This document shows positions 27,211 to 37,245 of a stretch of 64,000 bases of DNA, piece after piece. The notes under the pieces are model-generated. The model worked only from the letters and a program-made list of their open reading frames with translations. It was not told the DNA's origin and made no database searches. The stretch covers positions 992,001 through 1,056,000 of the forward strand of contig NC_027860.1 in NCBI RefSeq assembly GCF_000187245.1. Reading direction: 5' to 3'. A program made the translations under genes and the position numbers. The stretch's first letter is position 1. Every line of letters begins with the position of its first letter. The DNA is from Ogataea parapolymorpha DL-1. Lineage: Eukaryota > Ascomycota > Pichiomycetes > Pichiales > Pichiaceae.

Positions 27211-28191
27211 ATGGACGTATATCCCCCTAACGTCCAAGATAGAACGCTTGAGTTTCTCCAGTGTGTGTCAACTTTCAATAAGCAGAATCACAACAAAATA
27301 TCCACAGCGACTACGCATAATGGTCCTACAAAATCTCAGCGGAGCGAATTTACTCGGAAGGCTGGTCTTATCGCTAAAGACATTGCACGAGTCACCAGTT
27401 CTTTAGGGAAGCTGGCAGCACTTGCAAAGCAGAAACAACTATTTAACGATAAACCCACCGATATGATTGAGTTGACATATGTTATCAAGCAAGACATATT
27501 CAAAATCGAAAGATCGTTGAAAGAACTTCAACAATCGAGCGTAACCAAATCATCTGGAGATAATCAGATTAACACATATACTAAGAATGTTGTGCAGCTA
27601 CTGAACACAAAAGTGAAAAACGTTAGCGAAACGTTTAAAGAGGTGTTGCAAACGAGACAGCGCAATGAGCTAGCAAAAAAATCCCGCCAAGAACAACTAC
27701 TCGCCTCTGTAAATGGATCGATCAAAGACACGGGAGTAAATGGCAAAAGTAATGAAGTGCTGCCATACGCTTTGCGAAAGAAAGGAACACAAATTTCGGA
27801 AAATCCTTTTCTATCTTCGATGGAACAAGATCCGGGTGTGTCGGTCCCAAGTCAGGACTATCTATCAATACCAGATCAATCACAGCAACTCATGCTACTT
27901 GAGGAACAGAGTAATCAATACCTACAGGAAAGAAATAGAGCAGTGGAGGCAATTGAGTCTACAATTAATGAAGTTGGTGGTTTGTTCCAGCAATTAGCCA
28001 CAATGGTTCAAGAGCAGGGCGAGGTTATACAAAGAATAGACAACAACGTTGAAGACATTAGTCTCAACATCAGCGGAGCACAGAGGGAACTTCTGAAGTA
28101 CTACAACACCGTAACCAGTAATAGGTGGCTGATGGTGAAGATCTTTGGGATTCTCATATTGTTCTTTTTGATGTGGGTTCTTATCAGCTAG
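27211..28191 (+). CDS. SED5: cis-Golgi syntaxin (t-SNARE)
   Basis: Qa-SNARE for ER-Golgi and intra-Golgi fusion. The 326 residues (340 in yeast) start MDVYPPNVQDRTLEFLQCV, close to the Sed5 N-peptide (DRTxEF) that binds Sly1. An Habc three-helix region fills about 45-165, the SNARE motif 240-302 with the zero-layer Gln at about 274 (VIQRIDNNVEDI), and the tail anchor is at 309-326 (IFGILILFFLMWVLIS). It is cytosolic-facing with a C-terminal membrane anchor. Confidence 0.95.
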   Translation: MDVYPPNVQDRTLEFLQCVSTFNKQNHNKISTATTHNGPTKSQRSEFTRKAGLIAKDIARVTSSLGKLAALAKQKQLFNDKPTDMIELTYVIKQDIFKIERSLKELQQSSVTKSSGDNQINTYTKNVVQLLNTKVKNVSETFKEVLQTRQRNELAKKSRQEQLLASVNGSIKDTGVNGKSNEVLPYALRKKGTQISENPFLSSMEQDPGVSVPSQDYLSIPDQSQQLMLLEEQSNQYLQERNRAVEAIESTINEVGGLFQQLATMVQEQGEVIQRIDNNVEDISLNISGAQRELLKYYNTVTSNRWLMVKIFGILILFFLMWVLIS

Positions 28192-28247
28192 CATCAAGCG
28201 ATGTATATTTATTGACAGCAGTTCTGTGTATTAATGATCTATCAACT

Positions 28248-28964
28248 CTATTCAAAGCAATCCTCTAATTTCTTTTCACCCGAAACGATTTTCTGAACAT
28301 CGCTCAATATATCCTTAAAGGAGTCGAATTGGGTGAAGTGGATCTTCTGCTTAATACAGAAAGTAACCAGATCTTTTCCTCTTCTCGCAAATAACAGATC
28401 GCAGGACTTTGCTGCCGACAGATCGGAAACTCCATCACCGCAATAGAATAGGTATGGCCTCTTACTAAGATCGTAGTTCTCAAGACATTGCTTGATGGAC
28501 GCGGCCTTGTCATGTCCGAATGGAGTATCGTCACGATAAACAATATGCCAATCATTGCCATTGATCTCCACACCATTGGAAACGATGGTCACGTGGTTCA
28601 TCACTTGCTGGCCGAGAAGCTTCTTCAACAAAGCCTCGATGATTGGGGACATGCCGCTGCTGATAACGTAAAGAGGAATTCCTTTATCGTGACACCAATG
28701 ATAAAAGTCTTTAAACCCAGGATCCAACTCAATGTGTTGTAGCAAGTAGTCAACGCACTCTTGGAAAGAATGGCCGTTTGCAGGAATCGACCTGAGCATC
28801 TCGTCGAAACCCTCTCTGAAAGAAAGGGTCTCATTTAGCATGCGATCATTCAAAACCTTTCTCTTCTCGTGACCAAAACCAAGGTTGTCGGTCAAAACGT
28901 CATTAGAGTCTTGAAGGGTTACTGTGCCGTCCCAATCGGTGAATACAATAGCAGGAGGAGACAT
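28248..28964 (-). CDS. PYP1: HAD-family small-molecule phosphatase (PYP1/YNL010W)
   Basis: A 238-residue HAD phosphatase (241 in S. cerevisiae YNL010W). Motif I is DWDGT (Asp10, Asp12), motif II SSGMSP (VISSGMSPII, about 101-110), and the acidic motif IV CGDGVSDLSAA lies near 175. YNL010W is reported to act on polyol phosphates such as glycerol-type compounds; it resembles phosphoserine phosphatases. It is divergent from the CofD-like gene, as YNL010W and YNL011C are in S. cerevisiae. Confidence 0.9.
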   Translation of the reverse strand: MSPPAIVFTDWDGTVTLQDSNDVLTDNLGFGHEKRKVLNDRMLNETLSFREGFDEMLRSIPANGHSFQECVDYLLQHIELDPGFKDFYHWCHDKGIPLYVISSGMSPIIEALLKKLLGQQVMNHVTIVSNGVEINGNDWHIVYRDDTPFGHDKAASIKQCLENYDLSKRPYLFYCGDGVSDLSAAKSCDLLFARRGKDLVTFCIKQKIHFTQFDSFKDILSDVQKIVSGEKKLEDCFE

Positions 28965-29209
28965 TATTTGTTAAAAACTAAAAATCAATTCCTTGGAGAG
29001 ATGGAGTTTGAAGTATCTGGTGCAAAGGTGTTTATGTTGTAGAGTTGAATGCCTTTGACACGGAGTCTACTCACTATTGACGAGATAGCAGCATCTACTG
29101 AGCTCAAACTTTCAATTAGGGGCAACTGACCTTTGTTCTTAGATCTGAGAATTTCTTGATGGCTGACAATCACAAAAAAAAGTTTACATTATTTGATTAG
29201 AACCTTCTA

Positions 29210-30703
29210 ATGGTTAACGTGGCTGTAGTTTCAGGGGGCACGGCCACGAACACAATCTTAGATGTTTTTCAAGATCTATCAGGAACTGGGGGCCAAATTG
29301 CTTCGGTCTCGCACATTTTGCCTGTTTCAGATAATGGTGGCTCTACATCCGAGATTATAAGAGTGTTAGGTGGTTGCTCTGTGGGAGACCTCAGGTCAAG
29401 AATAGTGCGACTTATCCCTAACGAAAGCCAAGGAATCCGCAACTTACTTTCCCACAGGCTTTCCAGCAAAGCTACGGATGCCAAATTGGAATGGGGATCA
29501 ATAGTGGAAGGCTCACACGACTTGTGGTCAGACGTGGAGCCCGCATGTAAAGAGCTCATTAGGAGTTTTCTGATCCACGTTCACATGGAGATTTTGAAAC
29601 GGTCACGGAATAGTACAAAGAATTTCAGACTTGAACTTGCTAGCATTGGGAATCTGTTTCTCACTGGTGCAAGACTCTTCTGTGGATCTTTGGATTCCGC
29701 AGTGGAATTGATTCTACGCGTTGCAAGAGTTTCGTCCAGACTCCACGTTATTCCGTGTCTCAACACAAATTTCACCTACCACATAAGTGCCCTACTCAAA
29801 GATGGTACAATCATTACAGGACAGTCACAGATCTCACATCCTTCAAAAATAGAGGTTAATAAAGACAGCAATCAATCAGGCTTCTCTCTTCCTATTGTGA
29901 GATCCGATTCTTTAATCCACCCGCCCCCAATAGTCCCCTCAGGACAAGCTTCTCCCTCTCGCACATATTCATCATTTTTGGATAATGTGCACTTTACAGC
30001 TCCAGCGGATAAATTAGGTAGCCAGGCAATTTTATACGGAGTCTCCAGCCAAGTCGAACCTAATCATACTCTAGACTCTGATAGCGAAGATGAAAGTGAG
30101 TTTGCAGTGCCAAGTTACATACATCCAGACCTCAAGAAGTCCCAGTTGCATGTGGATAAAGATGACACGGCTCCGCTCCCAGCACCGATAGAAAGAATTT
30201 TTTATATCTCTCCATATGGTGAGGAAATATATCCTGTGGCTCAATCTCGCGTTCTTCAATGCCTGTCAAATTGCGATGTTATTGTGTACTCCATAGGATC
30301 TTTGATGACCTCTATCATACCTGTTCTTATTTTACAAGGAGTCGGAGAAGCTATACTCGAGAACAGTAACACGAAAAAAATACTGCTTCTCAATGGGACA
30401 CTGGATCGTGAAACACAGTCATTAGATGCCCTTGGTTTTATAGAGACTGTACACAAGGCTTTGGTATATTCAATGAAGACAAGCTGCGAGAGACGAAACG
30501 TGAAATGTCAGACAACACTTTCCTACTCCTCCTTCGTTACACATTTAGTTCACCTCAAACCCTCCAAAGAGATTAAGGTAGACACGGAACAAATTACGGA
30601 ACTGGGAATTGAATGTATTGGAGTTGCTCCGCGTAAAAACGATGATACCAGCTATGACTTGGAGGACTTGCACGCAAAATTGCAAAAGATAGTTAACGGA
30701 TAG
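29210..30703 (+). CDS. CofD/UPF0052-family protein (YNL011C-like)
   Basis: A 497-residue protein with the UPF0052 signature: VAVVSGGTATNTILD at the N-terminus, LPVSDNGGSTSEIIRVLGG (about 43-61), GDLRSRIVRL, and ASIGNLFLTGARLF near 145. Bacterial and archaeal relatives are 2-phospho-lactate transferases (CofD, F420 pathway) or cell-wall regulators (YvcK), but yeasts lack F420, so the substrate is unknown. An acidic insert (DSDSEDESE) lies near 290. S. cerevisiae YNL011C (444 aa) is uncharacterised, and the pairing with the HAD phosphatase gene is conserved. Confidence 0.85.
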   Translation: MVNVAVVSGGTATNTILDVFQDLSGTGGQIASVSHILPVSDNGGSTSEIIRVLGGCSVGDLRSRIVRLIPNESQGIRNLLSHRLSSKATDAKLEWGSIVEGSHDLWSDVEPACKELIRSFLIHVHMEILKRSRNSTKNFRLELASIGNLFLTGARLFCGSLDSAVELILRVARVSSRLHVIPCLNTNFTYHISALLKDGTIITGQSQISHPSKIEVNKDSNQSGFSLPIVRSDSLIHPPPIVPSGQASPSRTYSSFLDNVHFTAPADKLGSQAILYGVSSQVEPNHTLDSDSEDESEFAVPSYIHPDLKKSQLHVDKDDTAPLPAPIERIFYISPYGEEIYPVAQSRVLQCLSNCDVIVYSIGSLMTSIIPVLILQGVGEAILENSNTKKILLLNGTLDRETQSLDALGFIETVHKALVYSMKTSCERRNVKCQTTLSYSSFVTHLVHLKPSKEIKVDTEQITELGIECIGVAPRKNDDTSYDLEDLHAKLQKIVNG

Positions 30704-30762
30704 TGATTAGTCGACGCGACGCAAAAAAATAGTCGGAACAGAAATAATACTATTTATATTTC

Positions 30763-31419
30763 ATGATTAATATCTTCAGCATACTCTTTTTGGCCTGGCT
30801 TGCTCTCGCACATCAGGAAGGAACCTCCAGTCAGGAATTGAGAGAGAAGGTTCCGGACGAATTTGAGGGATCGTGGCAAAGATGGCATATGAAACAAGAG
30901 CATGACCTAGATCATGCGGACGCTAAATCGGTATTTATTCTCCACGATACAAGAAATGCCAAACGTCTCAGCAAACTTGATATTCTGAGAATGTACGGGT
31001 TGCTGAGAGAGGAAGTGGTTGGAAGGGGAGACGGTACTGGATCTCACGATGACACCGAAGTCATCACAGATGATATGAAGAACCACCTTGTTCAACAAGT
31101 GATGTCACTAATTGATAAAGACGGGGATGGAGAAATTTCCTTTGATGAGTGGATGGAATACTCTAGCCAAGGCGGAGAGTTTCCAGATTTTGGGTACGGT
31201 CCGGGACACGAGTATGATTTTGAGGAAGAATATGAAAAGCATCACTGGATCCAGTATCATGCAGAAAATGATCCCGACGTGATGGTGCAACATGCAGAAG
31301 ATGTCGAGCACGAATTATTGCATCACCTACATGAGATCGAACATGAGAAAGCTGGCTCGGGTTACAACCAAAGATTTCCTATTAGACTGTCAAAGATTCC
31401 ACCAAAATTCAAAGCCTGA
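30763..31419 (+). CDS. SSP120: secretory-pathway EF-hand protein (SSP120-like)
   Basis: A 218-residue luminal protein with a signal peptide (MINIFSILFLAWLALA, about 1-16), one perfect EF-hand loop DKDGDGEISFDE (118-129), and His/Glu-rich helices (HAEDVEHELLHHLHEIEHE, about 175-193). Ssp120 of S. cerevisiae (234 aa) associates with the cargo receptors Emp46/47. There is no HDEL-type ending; the last residues are PPKFKA. The gene converges with the phospholipase gene, with 10 bp between stops. Neighbour YEF3 is also adjacent to SSP120 in S. cerevisiae (YLR249W, YLR250W). Confidence 0.85.
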   Translation: MINIFSILFLAWLALAHQEGTSSQELREKVPDEFEGSWQRWHMKQEHDLDHADAKSVFILHDTRNAKRLSKLDILRMYGLLREEVVGRGDGTGSHDDTEVITDDMKNHLVQQVMSLIDKDGDGEISFDEWMEYSSQGGEFPDFGYGPGHEYDFEEEYEKHHWIQYHAENDPDVMVQHAEDVEHELLHHLHEIEHEKAGSGYNQRFPIRLSKIPPKFKA

Positions 31420-31429
31420 TCAGCGGACT

Positions 31430-33436
31430 TTAATTATAACAGAAGTTTTCAAAACACTTTTGGCATGTCTCAGGAATATCTCTCCCTGTTGTATCCAGCT
31501 CACGTTTAATGATGGCGCACCCGATACATTGGAAATAGCTCGGGTCATAGGAGTTGTTCCCGTAAGTCCCCACTGAGTACCCATTCTCGATCATTGTTGC
31601 CATTTCATTCTCTTCATAGCTCAACTTGAATGTTGACTTATTGGAATTTGTTGTATACCCGGTATTAGGTATGTACACAATTAGCGGGGGTAGCCAGGTT
31701 TCTGAGGTCTTATTGGAGTATTTTGATTCTTCGCCCAGATATTTGTAAGCTGATTGAATGTGACAGCCGAAGAACACAGGGCGTTTATTAAGCTTGTTTT
31801 CAACGAATATTTCAGGAGATGGGATATTGGGAAACAAAGCGTAACGTTTTTCGTCATACACAAAAAACGATTTGGAGTTTTGGTACTGATTTGACGTAAT
31901 GCCTATGTTTGTTCCATTAGGGAAGTTGTCAAGATCAGAGCTTGAGTCAATTGCAATGATTACATCAACATCTCTTGCTTTCTGATGGAAAGGCTGGAAA
32001 GGAATGTTTTCATCCTCACCACCATCCACAAGATACAGATCTGTGGAATTTCGAACTGTGCTGGAGAGAGTTGTATTGCCATATCCGTGAAATGGGTTTG
32101 GGTAGATGAGAGCATAATCTGCCACGTACTTGTTAGCATTGATATCTTCGCAGGAAGTCAGCCCAAAAACGTTCAGAATGGTTTTCATAGACTCATATGT
32201 TTGTTTCTTTGATCTAGCCATATATTTCCAAAAGTGGCCTAGAATACTATTGAATAAGCTTGAAGAAGTTCCGGCTATGAAGGTCATCTCATCATAGCCG
32301 ATTGTGCATAAACCTGTGAATGGCTTGCCGTTCAACATCTTTGTTCCCAAGTAGTCCAATCTTACGAAAGATTTAAGGTAATCCTCCCATGATCCAAACT
32401 CATACGGGTTGAACTCAAATATTCTTCTGTGCCCTTCATTCGATTTGTGGACGTTTTTAGAATTGGTCAAAATGATTGGAAAAGGTAGCATATGATTTTT
32501 AAAGCTTGATAGGCTTCTGGCACCGGACATGGTCATGTCGTGGGGACCATTGCTCGAGAAGATGATATCACCAATAGCTTTGCCCCAGTAGTCTGTCAGA
32601 GAAGTCTTATATCCATGTTGTTTGCGTTGCGAGACTTCTTCATGTAGTGTCTCATAAAATTGTAAAGCTTCATTCCAATTTGAGTCCATTTCGTTGCTGT
32701 TCTTTTTCAACTGGTTGAGCCTGAACAGACTTTTAAAGTATACCATAAACGACGACGATGAGTTGGAGGTCTTCACAGTTACTGTCGGAATATCGCCTGG
32801 AAAATCCCCTAACAATCTTTGAGAGTCTTTAAAATTGATGTTGAGTTCGGGTAGCCCTCGAAGTGATGATGAATTGAGCTTCCAGGAGCCGTTTGTTTTC
32901 AGCTCACTAATAGGCCCAAAATCGTATTGCATCAACGATAGAATCAACCACGAGCCACCAGAGACCCCAGCCATATATGTTGTCGATTGCAATAATCCTC
33001 CAAGACAGCCATAATCTGCTGCCCCAGGAGTCCGAGAGTCAAATGCTTCTAAAACTCCAGCAGCAGTAAGGAAAGACCTAAATGAGCCTCCCGATAAGCT
33101 TATAGCTATACTGGGGGTATAGCTGTCAAAAAAATTGGAACTCACTTCATCAATGTTAAAGCGAGTGAAAAGGTCAACAACATGTTTTTTTGCTTCCTGC
33201 TTCCTGTGCATGACATAGGTCCTTTCCTCAGGACTTATTTGGTCACCCTTTCGAAGGAGGGGATAGGAAGGACACTTTACTTGATATCTCAAAGCTGAAA
33301 GGGAAGAGTTGGTGGTCTGTGTTTCATTTGTGACATTCCATGTCGTATTCAGCTTGGCCGCTGGTTGGAAACCAGTGTACGCGGATATAGCAAGTGAACA
33401 AAAAGAGGTGTAAATGACTAACTTATCAAAATACAT
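31430..33436 (-). CDS. PLB1: phospholipase B / lysophospholipase
   Basis: A secreted or wall-bound enzyme that removes both acyl chains of phospholipids. The 668 residues start with a signal peptide (about 1-20) and carry many N-glycosylation sites (NTTWNVTNET). The nucleophile motif GVSGGSW has Ser159. The oxyanion block reads SLSGGSFRSFLTAAGV, with Ser where most relatives have a third Gly (SGGGxR); Arg120 is kept. The catalytic Asp is in VDGGEDENIPFQPF near 480. The C-terminus is Cys-rich (CIGCAI, CQKCFENFC) with no hydrophobic GPI signal, so it is probably soluble. Which of the PLB1/2/3 or SPO1 genes it matches is not clear. Confidence 0.82.
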   Translation of the reverse strand: MYFDKLVIYTSFCSLAISAYTGFQPAAKLNTTWNVTNETQTTNSSLSALRYQVKCPSYPLLRKGDQISPEERTYVMHRKQEAKKHVVDLFTRFNIDEVSSNFFDSYTPSIAISLSGGSFRSFLTAAGVLEAFDSRTPGAADYGCLGGLLQSTTYMAGVSGGSWLILSLMQYDFGPISELKTNGSWKLNSSSLRGLPELNINFKDSQRLLGDFPGDIPTVTVKTSNSSSSFMVYFKSLFRLNQLKKNSNEMDSNWNEALQFYETLHEEVSQRKQHGYKTSLTDYWGKAIGDIIFSSNGPHDMTMSGARSLSSFKNHMLPFPIILTNSKNVHKSNEGHRRIFEFNPYEFGSWEDYLKSFVRLDYLGTKMLNGKPFTGLCTIGYDEMTFIAGTSSSLFNSILGHFWKYMARSKKQTYESMKTILNVFGLTSCEDINANKYVADYALIYPNPFHGYGNTTLSSTVRNSTDLYLVDGGEDENIPFQPFHQKARDVDVIIAIDSSSDLDNFPNGTNIGITSNQYQNSKSFFVYDEKRYALFPNIPSPEIFVENKLNKRPVFFGCHIQSAYKYLGEESKYSNKTSETWLPPLIVYIPNTGYTTNSNKSTFKLSYEENEMATMIENGYSVGTYGNNSYDPSYFQCIGCAIIKRELDTTGRDIPETCQKCFENFCYN

Positions 33437-33502
33437 CGTTCATGGTTTCTGAAGGAAGCGGTAAAAAACGAGGGATACAAAATATATCAATGATCCTAGT
33501 AA

Positions 33503-33510
33503 TCACGTGA
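33503..33510. promoter_or_regulatory. palindromic E-box (TCACGTGA) upstream of the phospholipase B gene
   Basis: TCACGTGA lies 67 bp before the PLB start codon and over 100 bp beyond the YEF3 stop, so it belongs to the PLB promoter. CACGTG is bound by Pho4 and Cbf1 in yeasts; phosphate control of a phospholipase would make sense but is inferred. Confidence 0.45.
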
Positions 33511-33628
33511 AAAGGGCTACAGTGAAAAAATATATAGTATATAAATTGTATTGATTATCAGAAAGAGCCTAGATAAAAAGAACAATTAGAGGGGGATGAT
33601 GAAGGCTTTTGATAATAAGAGAAGGAGT

Positions 33629-36600
33629 TTAGAATTCGTCGTCAGAAGACACGTAAGCGTCACCCAATTCCTTCTTCTTCTTCATTCTTTCCTTCTTCTT
33701 CTTTCTCAGTTCGGCAGAGGAAAGCTTAGTCTTCTTTTTAGTAGTAACAATCTTGTTACCCATAGCGTCAAACTTTTCTTCTTCCTCATCGTTCTTCTTC
33801 TCCAATCTTGGACCAGAACCTTGGCCTTGGACCCAGTTGTGACCAGATGGGGTCATCTTACCGTCAACAACGGCCCAGACTTCCTCAGTCAAGTCCTTAG
33901 TGAATTCTGCAGAGTGGGTAATGATGATAACACCACCTTCGAAAGACTTCAAAGCCTTGGACAAAGCTCCCAAAGAGTCTCTGTCCAAATAGTTAGTTGG
34001 CTCATCCAAAACAATCAAGTGAGGTCTTTGCCATGTACAAGCAGCCAAAACCAACTTGACCTTTTGACCACCAGAAAGACCTCTGATTCTAGAGTGGGAC
34101 ACCAATTCAGCATCCAATCCCAACATAGCACAGTGGGCCTCAATCTCCTTTCTAGTCAAAGGTCTGAATTGACCGGAAGCCAAAGCCTCCTTCATGTCAA
34201 CCTCAGCAACCATCTTAGCGTGGGATTCGATAAGCTCACCTCTTGGCAACCAAGCGTTGTCGACGGACATCATTGGAACCCATCTCTCGGATTTCATACC
34301 AAGGTTCTCACCCAACAAGAAGGAACACTCATACTCATAAGTGTTCTTGAACTTCCGTCTAGCGTGAATACCTTGAATTCTTCTTGGGGTACCATCAATC
34401 TTGAAGATCTTGTTCATGGCCTGCTCATCGTTCTCGTTAATTTGTCTAGAAGCTCTGTCCATGGTTTCTCTGTCTTCACCGGTTTGGAATCTCCATTGAA
34501 TGTACTCCGATGGAGTCTTGTCCAAATGCGAGTCGATGTGAGCGAAAGCGTGTTGCTTGATGTAAGCAATACGACAGTTCTCATGGACATAAACTTCACC
34601 ACTAGTTGGAAGCAACTCACCAGTCAAAACGTTAATCAAGGTGGACTTACCAGCACCGTTTGGACCAATGACGGCAATTCTGGACGACAACGAACATTGG
34701 AAAGAGATGTCAGAGATTTGAGGCTTGCTAGTACCTGGGTATTGGAAAGACATGTTGGAGACCTTGACAATTGCCTTTTGCTTGGTCTTAACACCCTCCA
34801 AGAAACCTGGCTCTGGGAACTTGAACTCAACCTCAGATGCAGAAAGCTCCTTGTAGGATTTGGCAGATGGAACTCTCTTGATCAGTTCAGAAAGATTACC
34901 CTTGTACTTTCTAAGCTTGAATCCTTCGTAGTGAATGATGTATTGAACGACATTGTCCAGGAATCCAGAGTCGTGCGAAACAATAATCGAGGTGATGTTA
35001 CAGGTGGTCAAGTAGTTGACCAACCAAGCAACGTTAACGGTATCCAAGTGGTTAGTTGGCTCATCCAAAAGCAAGATATCTGCGTTGGCCAACACAGCTC
35101 TGGCAAGAGCCAACTTCATCTTCCAACCACCGGAAAGAGCGGCAATAGGCATGTCAATCATTTGCTCAGAGAAACCAAACTCCAAAAGCTTGGCCTTCAC
35201 TGTCTCCCTGTCAAGAGAAGTATTTTGATCCAGAACGAAGTCAACAACTGGAGTCTCAGCGTGGGAACCGTCAATGTCGTGCTCAACGTAGACAGTTCTA
35301 CATTCTTCTTGAGTTGGGAAACCTTCAACTTGACCGTTGGCAATAGCCCTCATCAGAGTAGACTTACCAGCACCGTTTGGACCACACAGACCGTATCTTC
35401 TAGCTCTCTTCAATCTAAGTTGAGTCTTGTTCAACAAGATCTTGGCACCATAAGCTAGAGAGAATTCACAGTTACAGAGGTCCTCACCCTCATCATCCTC
35501 GTCTTCAAAGACTGGTGGCTGAGGAATGTTGTCAACGGATCTCTTTCTGAACTCCTCAATAATCTCCTTCGACTCTTTCTCGTGCAAGAAGATGGTCAAA
35601 AATGGCGTCAAAGCGGAAGACCAAGCATCTGGGTCGATCTTTCTCTCGTCAATCAAATCACCAGCAATAGCGGCAACGTAAGTTTGAACAATGTCGAATC
35701 TAGATGGCTTGTCCTTCACCAAGTCCTTCAGAATGGCAAGGTTAACCTCAACATCACCGGCGGTAGAAACTTCAGGAATGCTGTCATCGGCTGGAACAGC
35801 ACCAACTCTTCTCAGAGTGTTCAAAGCTCTCTCAGTAACAGATCTTGCCTCAGGATCAGCAATAGTAGACAGGTTTGTCTTCAAAGCTGGGAACAGTTTC
35901 TCCATGAATGGGGCAACAACTTGTGGGTCGTCAACAAGTTTACACATGTTGTCAATGATAACAGCAGCCTTTCTCTTGATAGCAGTGTCTCTCTCGGCCA
36001 AACCTCTAGAAAGCAATGGAACCATGATGGACAAAGCAGCGGTGGTGACCTCAGAAACGAAGGTGGTGGCACCCAAAGCGTGAACAGTTTCTGGAACCTG
36101 AGTTGGATCAGAAATCGAGCTAATGAGCTTTGGAATGAAAGGCTCAATATCCTTGTTCTCGATGGTGGCAGTGGTCTTAGTCATGGTCTCAGTTGCGGCC
36201 TTCTTGACTTCAACCTTGGTATCCCACATAGCCTCAGACAGCACTGGGATAAGCTCAGGCATTCTAAGAGCGAGCTGAGCCTTAGAGGTCTCAACCAAAA
36301 CGGCAATAGCATCCAAAAGAGCAATTTTTTCCTGCCATTTAGCGGTCTCGTGGAGGCACTTGATCAAGCGAGCCAAGATGTCCTTGATAGCAACCGGAGT
36401 GACGGCTCTAGCAATGGCAAGGAGAGCAGCAGCAGCAGCCTCTCTGACATCTTGCTGCTTGTCACCAGCCCTCGACGAAATAGTCTCAATAAGGCCAACG
36501 ATGTATGGCTCGACAGATGGGGACAGGTCAGAAGCGCTTGCAATGTGTCTCACAGTGACAAGAGCATTGACAGCTTGCTTCTTGTCCTTAATAGCCTTTT

Positions 36601-36772
36601 CCAAGGATTGGAAAAATTCATATGGGACATCATGCTCGATGATTTCACCGTTGAGGAAAGAAGCGACATTAGAAGCAGCAGAGTCTCTCTCTTCTGGCGC
36701 AGCAACAGCAAGTTTGCCAAACAATTCGGACAAAACTTCTGCGCTCTGTTTCGATTCGGCAGCAGCGGACAT
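33629..36772 (-). CDS. YEF3: translation elongation factor 3
   Basis: Fungal ABC-type ATPase that releases E-site tRNA during elongation. The 1047 residues (1044 in S. cerevisiae) comprise HEAT repeats (about 1-320), a four-helix part, and two ABC domains with P-loops GPNGAGKST at about 464 and 702 and signatures LSGGWKMK and LSGGQKVK. A chromodomain-like insertion lies in ABC2 ([18 protein letters not shown]), and a Lys/Glu-rich tail ends [10 protein letters not shown]. Codon use is strongly biased, as in highly expressed genes. The upstream strand has AT-rich RRPE-like tracts. Confidence 0.98.
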   Translation of the reverse strand: MSAAAESKQSAEVLSELFGKLAVAAPEERDSAASNVASFLNGEIIEHDVPYEFFQSLEKAIKDKKQAVNALVTVRHIASASDLSPSVEPYIVGLIETISSRAGDKQQDVREAAAAALLAIARAVTPVAIKDILARLIKCLHETAKWQEKIALLDAIAVLVETSKAQLALRMPELIPVLSEAMWDTKVEVKKAATETMTKTTATIENKDIEPFIPKLISSISDPTQVPETVHALGATTFVSEVTTAALSIMVPLLSRGLAERDTAIKRKAAVIIDNMCKLVDDPQVVAPFMEKLFPALKTNLSTIADPEARSVTERALNTLRRVGAVPADDSIPEVSTAGDVEVNLAILKDLVKDKPSRFDIVQTYVAAIAGDLIDERKIDPDAWSSALTPFLTIFLHEKESKEIIEEFRKRSVDNIPQPPVFEDEDDEGEDLCNCEFSLAYGAKILLNKTQLRLKRARRYGLCGPNGAGKSTLMRAIANGQVEGFPTQEECRTVYVEHDIDGSHAETPVVDFVLDQNTSLDRETVKAKLLEFGFSEQMIDMPIAALSGGWKMKLALARAVLANADILLLDEPTNHLDTVNVAWLVNYLTTCNITSIIVSHDSGFLDNVVQYIIHYEGFKLRKYKGNLSELIKRVPSAKSYKELSASEVEFKFPEPGFLEGVKTKQKAIVKVSNMSFQYPGTSKPQISDISFQCSLSSRIAVIGPNGAGKSTLINVLTGELLPTSGEVYVHENCRIAYIKQHAFAHIDSHLDKTPSEYIQWRFQTGEDRETMDRASRQINENDEQAMNKIFKIDGTPRRIQGIHARRKFKNTYEYECSFLLGENLGMKSERWVPMMSVDNAWLPRGELIESHAKMVAEVDMKEALASGQFRPLTRKEIEAHCAMLGLDAELVSHSRIRGLSGGQKVKLVLAACTWQRPHLIVLDEPTNYLDRDSLGALSKALKSFEGGVIIITHSAEFTKDLTEEVWAVVDGKMTPSGHNWVQGQGSGPRLEKKNDEEEEKFDAMGNKIVTTKKKTKLSSAELRKKKKERMKKKKELGDAYVSSDDEF

Positions 36773-37245
36773 TCTGACTACTCTTTTGATGAAACAAAGG
36801 TTTTAATATAGAAAAAGGGCAAACTGTTTTATAAAAAAAAAATTTTTTTATCCTTCGTCCAAACGTACTAGTATTCTATCAGGGTTACGTAAAAGAAATG
36901 TTAAAAAAAATTTTCACAAAAATTTTTCCTGCAATAGGATTGTCAGAAAAAGAAACCGAAGAACAGAAATTTATGCCAGTGTAAGGATGTTGAATTTGCG
37001 ATTCATGTGAGGTCTTCAACCCCTGATTTGGGACATCATGACTTGTGAAATCTTCAGATCAGTAAATGGCTGCTTGAACCAACGAGCTGAGTAGATGATG
37101 TACATGACATTCTGTCGTCTTGCTGAGCCGCATTTAGATTGGCAGCAAATTTATGTATTCTTCTCGTTTAAATTGTAGGATTTCAAAAAAAAAAATACTA
37201 AACGGGAAAAGGGTTCACTTTGTCAATCGTTAGAGCAACCGCAGA
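36773..37245. promoter_or_regulatory. divergent promoter region, YEF3 and IDI1
   Basis: About 470 bp without a convincing gene. On the YEF3 side are several poly(A/T) stretches, including TTAAAAAAAATTTTCA at 36901-36916, which on the YEF3 strand reads TGAAAATTTT..., the RRPE-like sequence associated with growth-regulated translation genes. The IDI1 side has a mixed sequence and a poly-A tract shortly before the gene. I saw no sterol (Upc2-type) site. Confidence 0.45.
36901..36916 (-). promoter_or_regulatory. RRPE-like A/T element upstream of YEF3
   Basis: Read toward YEF3 it starts TGAAAATTTT, the core of the ribosomal-RNA-processing element bound by Stb3 in S. cerevisiae. AT-rich and therefore easily found by chance. 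Confidence 0.35.

Noticed and set aside
33596..36811. Long plus-strand open frames (620 and 409 codons) opposite YEF3
   Set aside because: They lie entirely or almost entirely antisense to YEF3, whose strong codon bias removes stops in the reverse frame. Their translations are Ser/Leu/Val-rich with no family resemblance, and one opens in the YEF3 3' region.
37090..37140. Possible C/D-box RNA upstream of IDI1 (GATGATG ... CTGA)
   Set aside because: The C box deviates from RTGATGA and no closing stem is visible.
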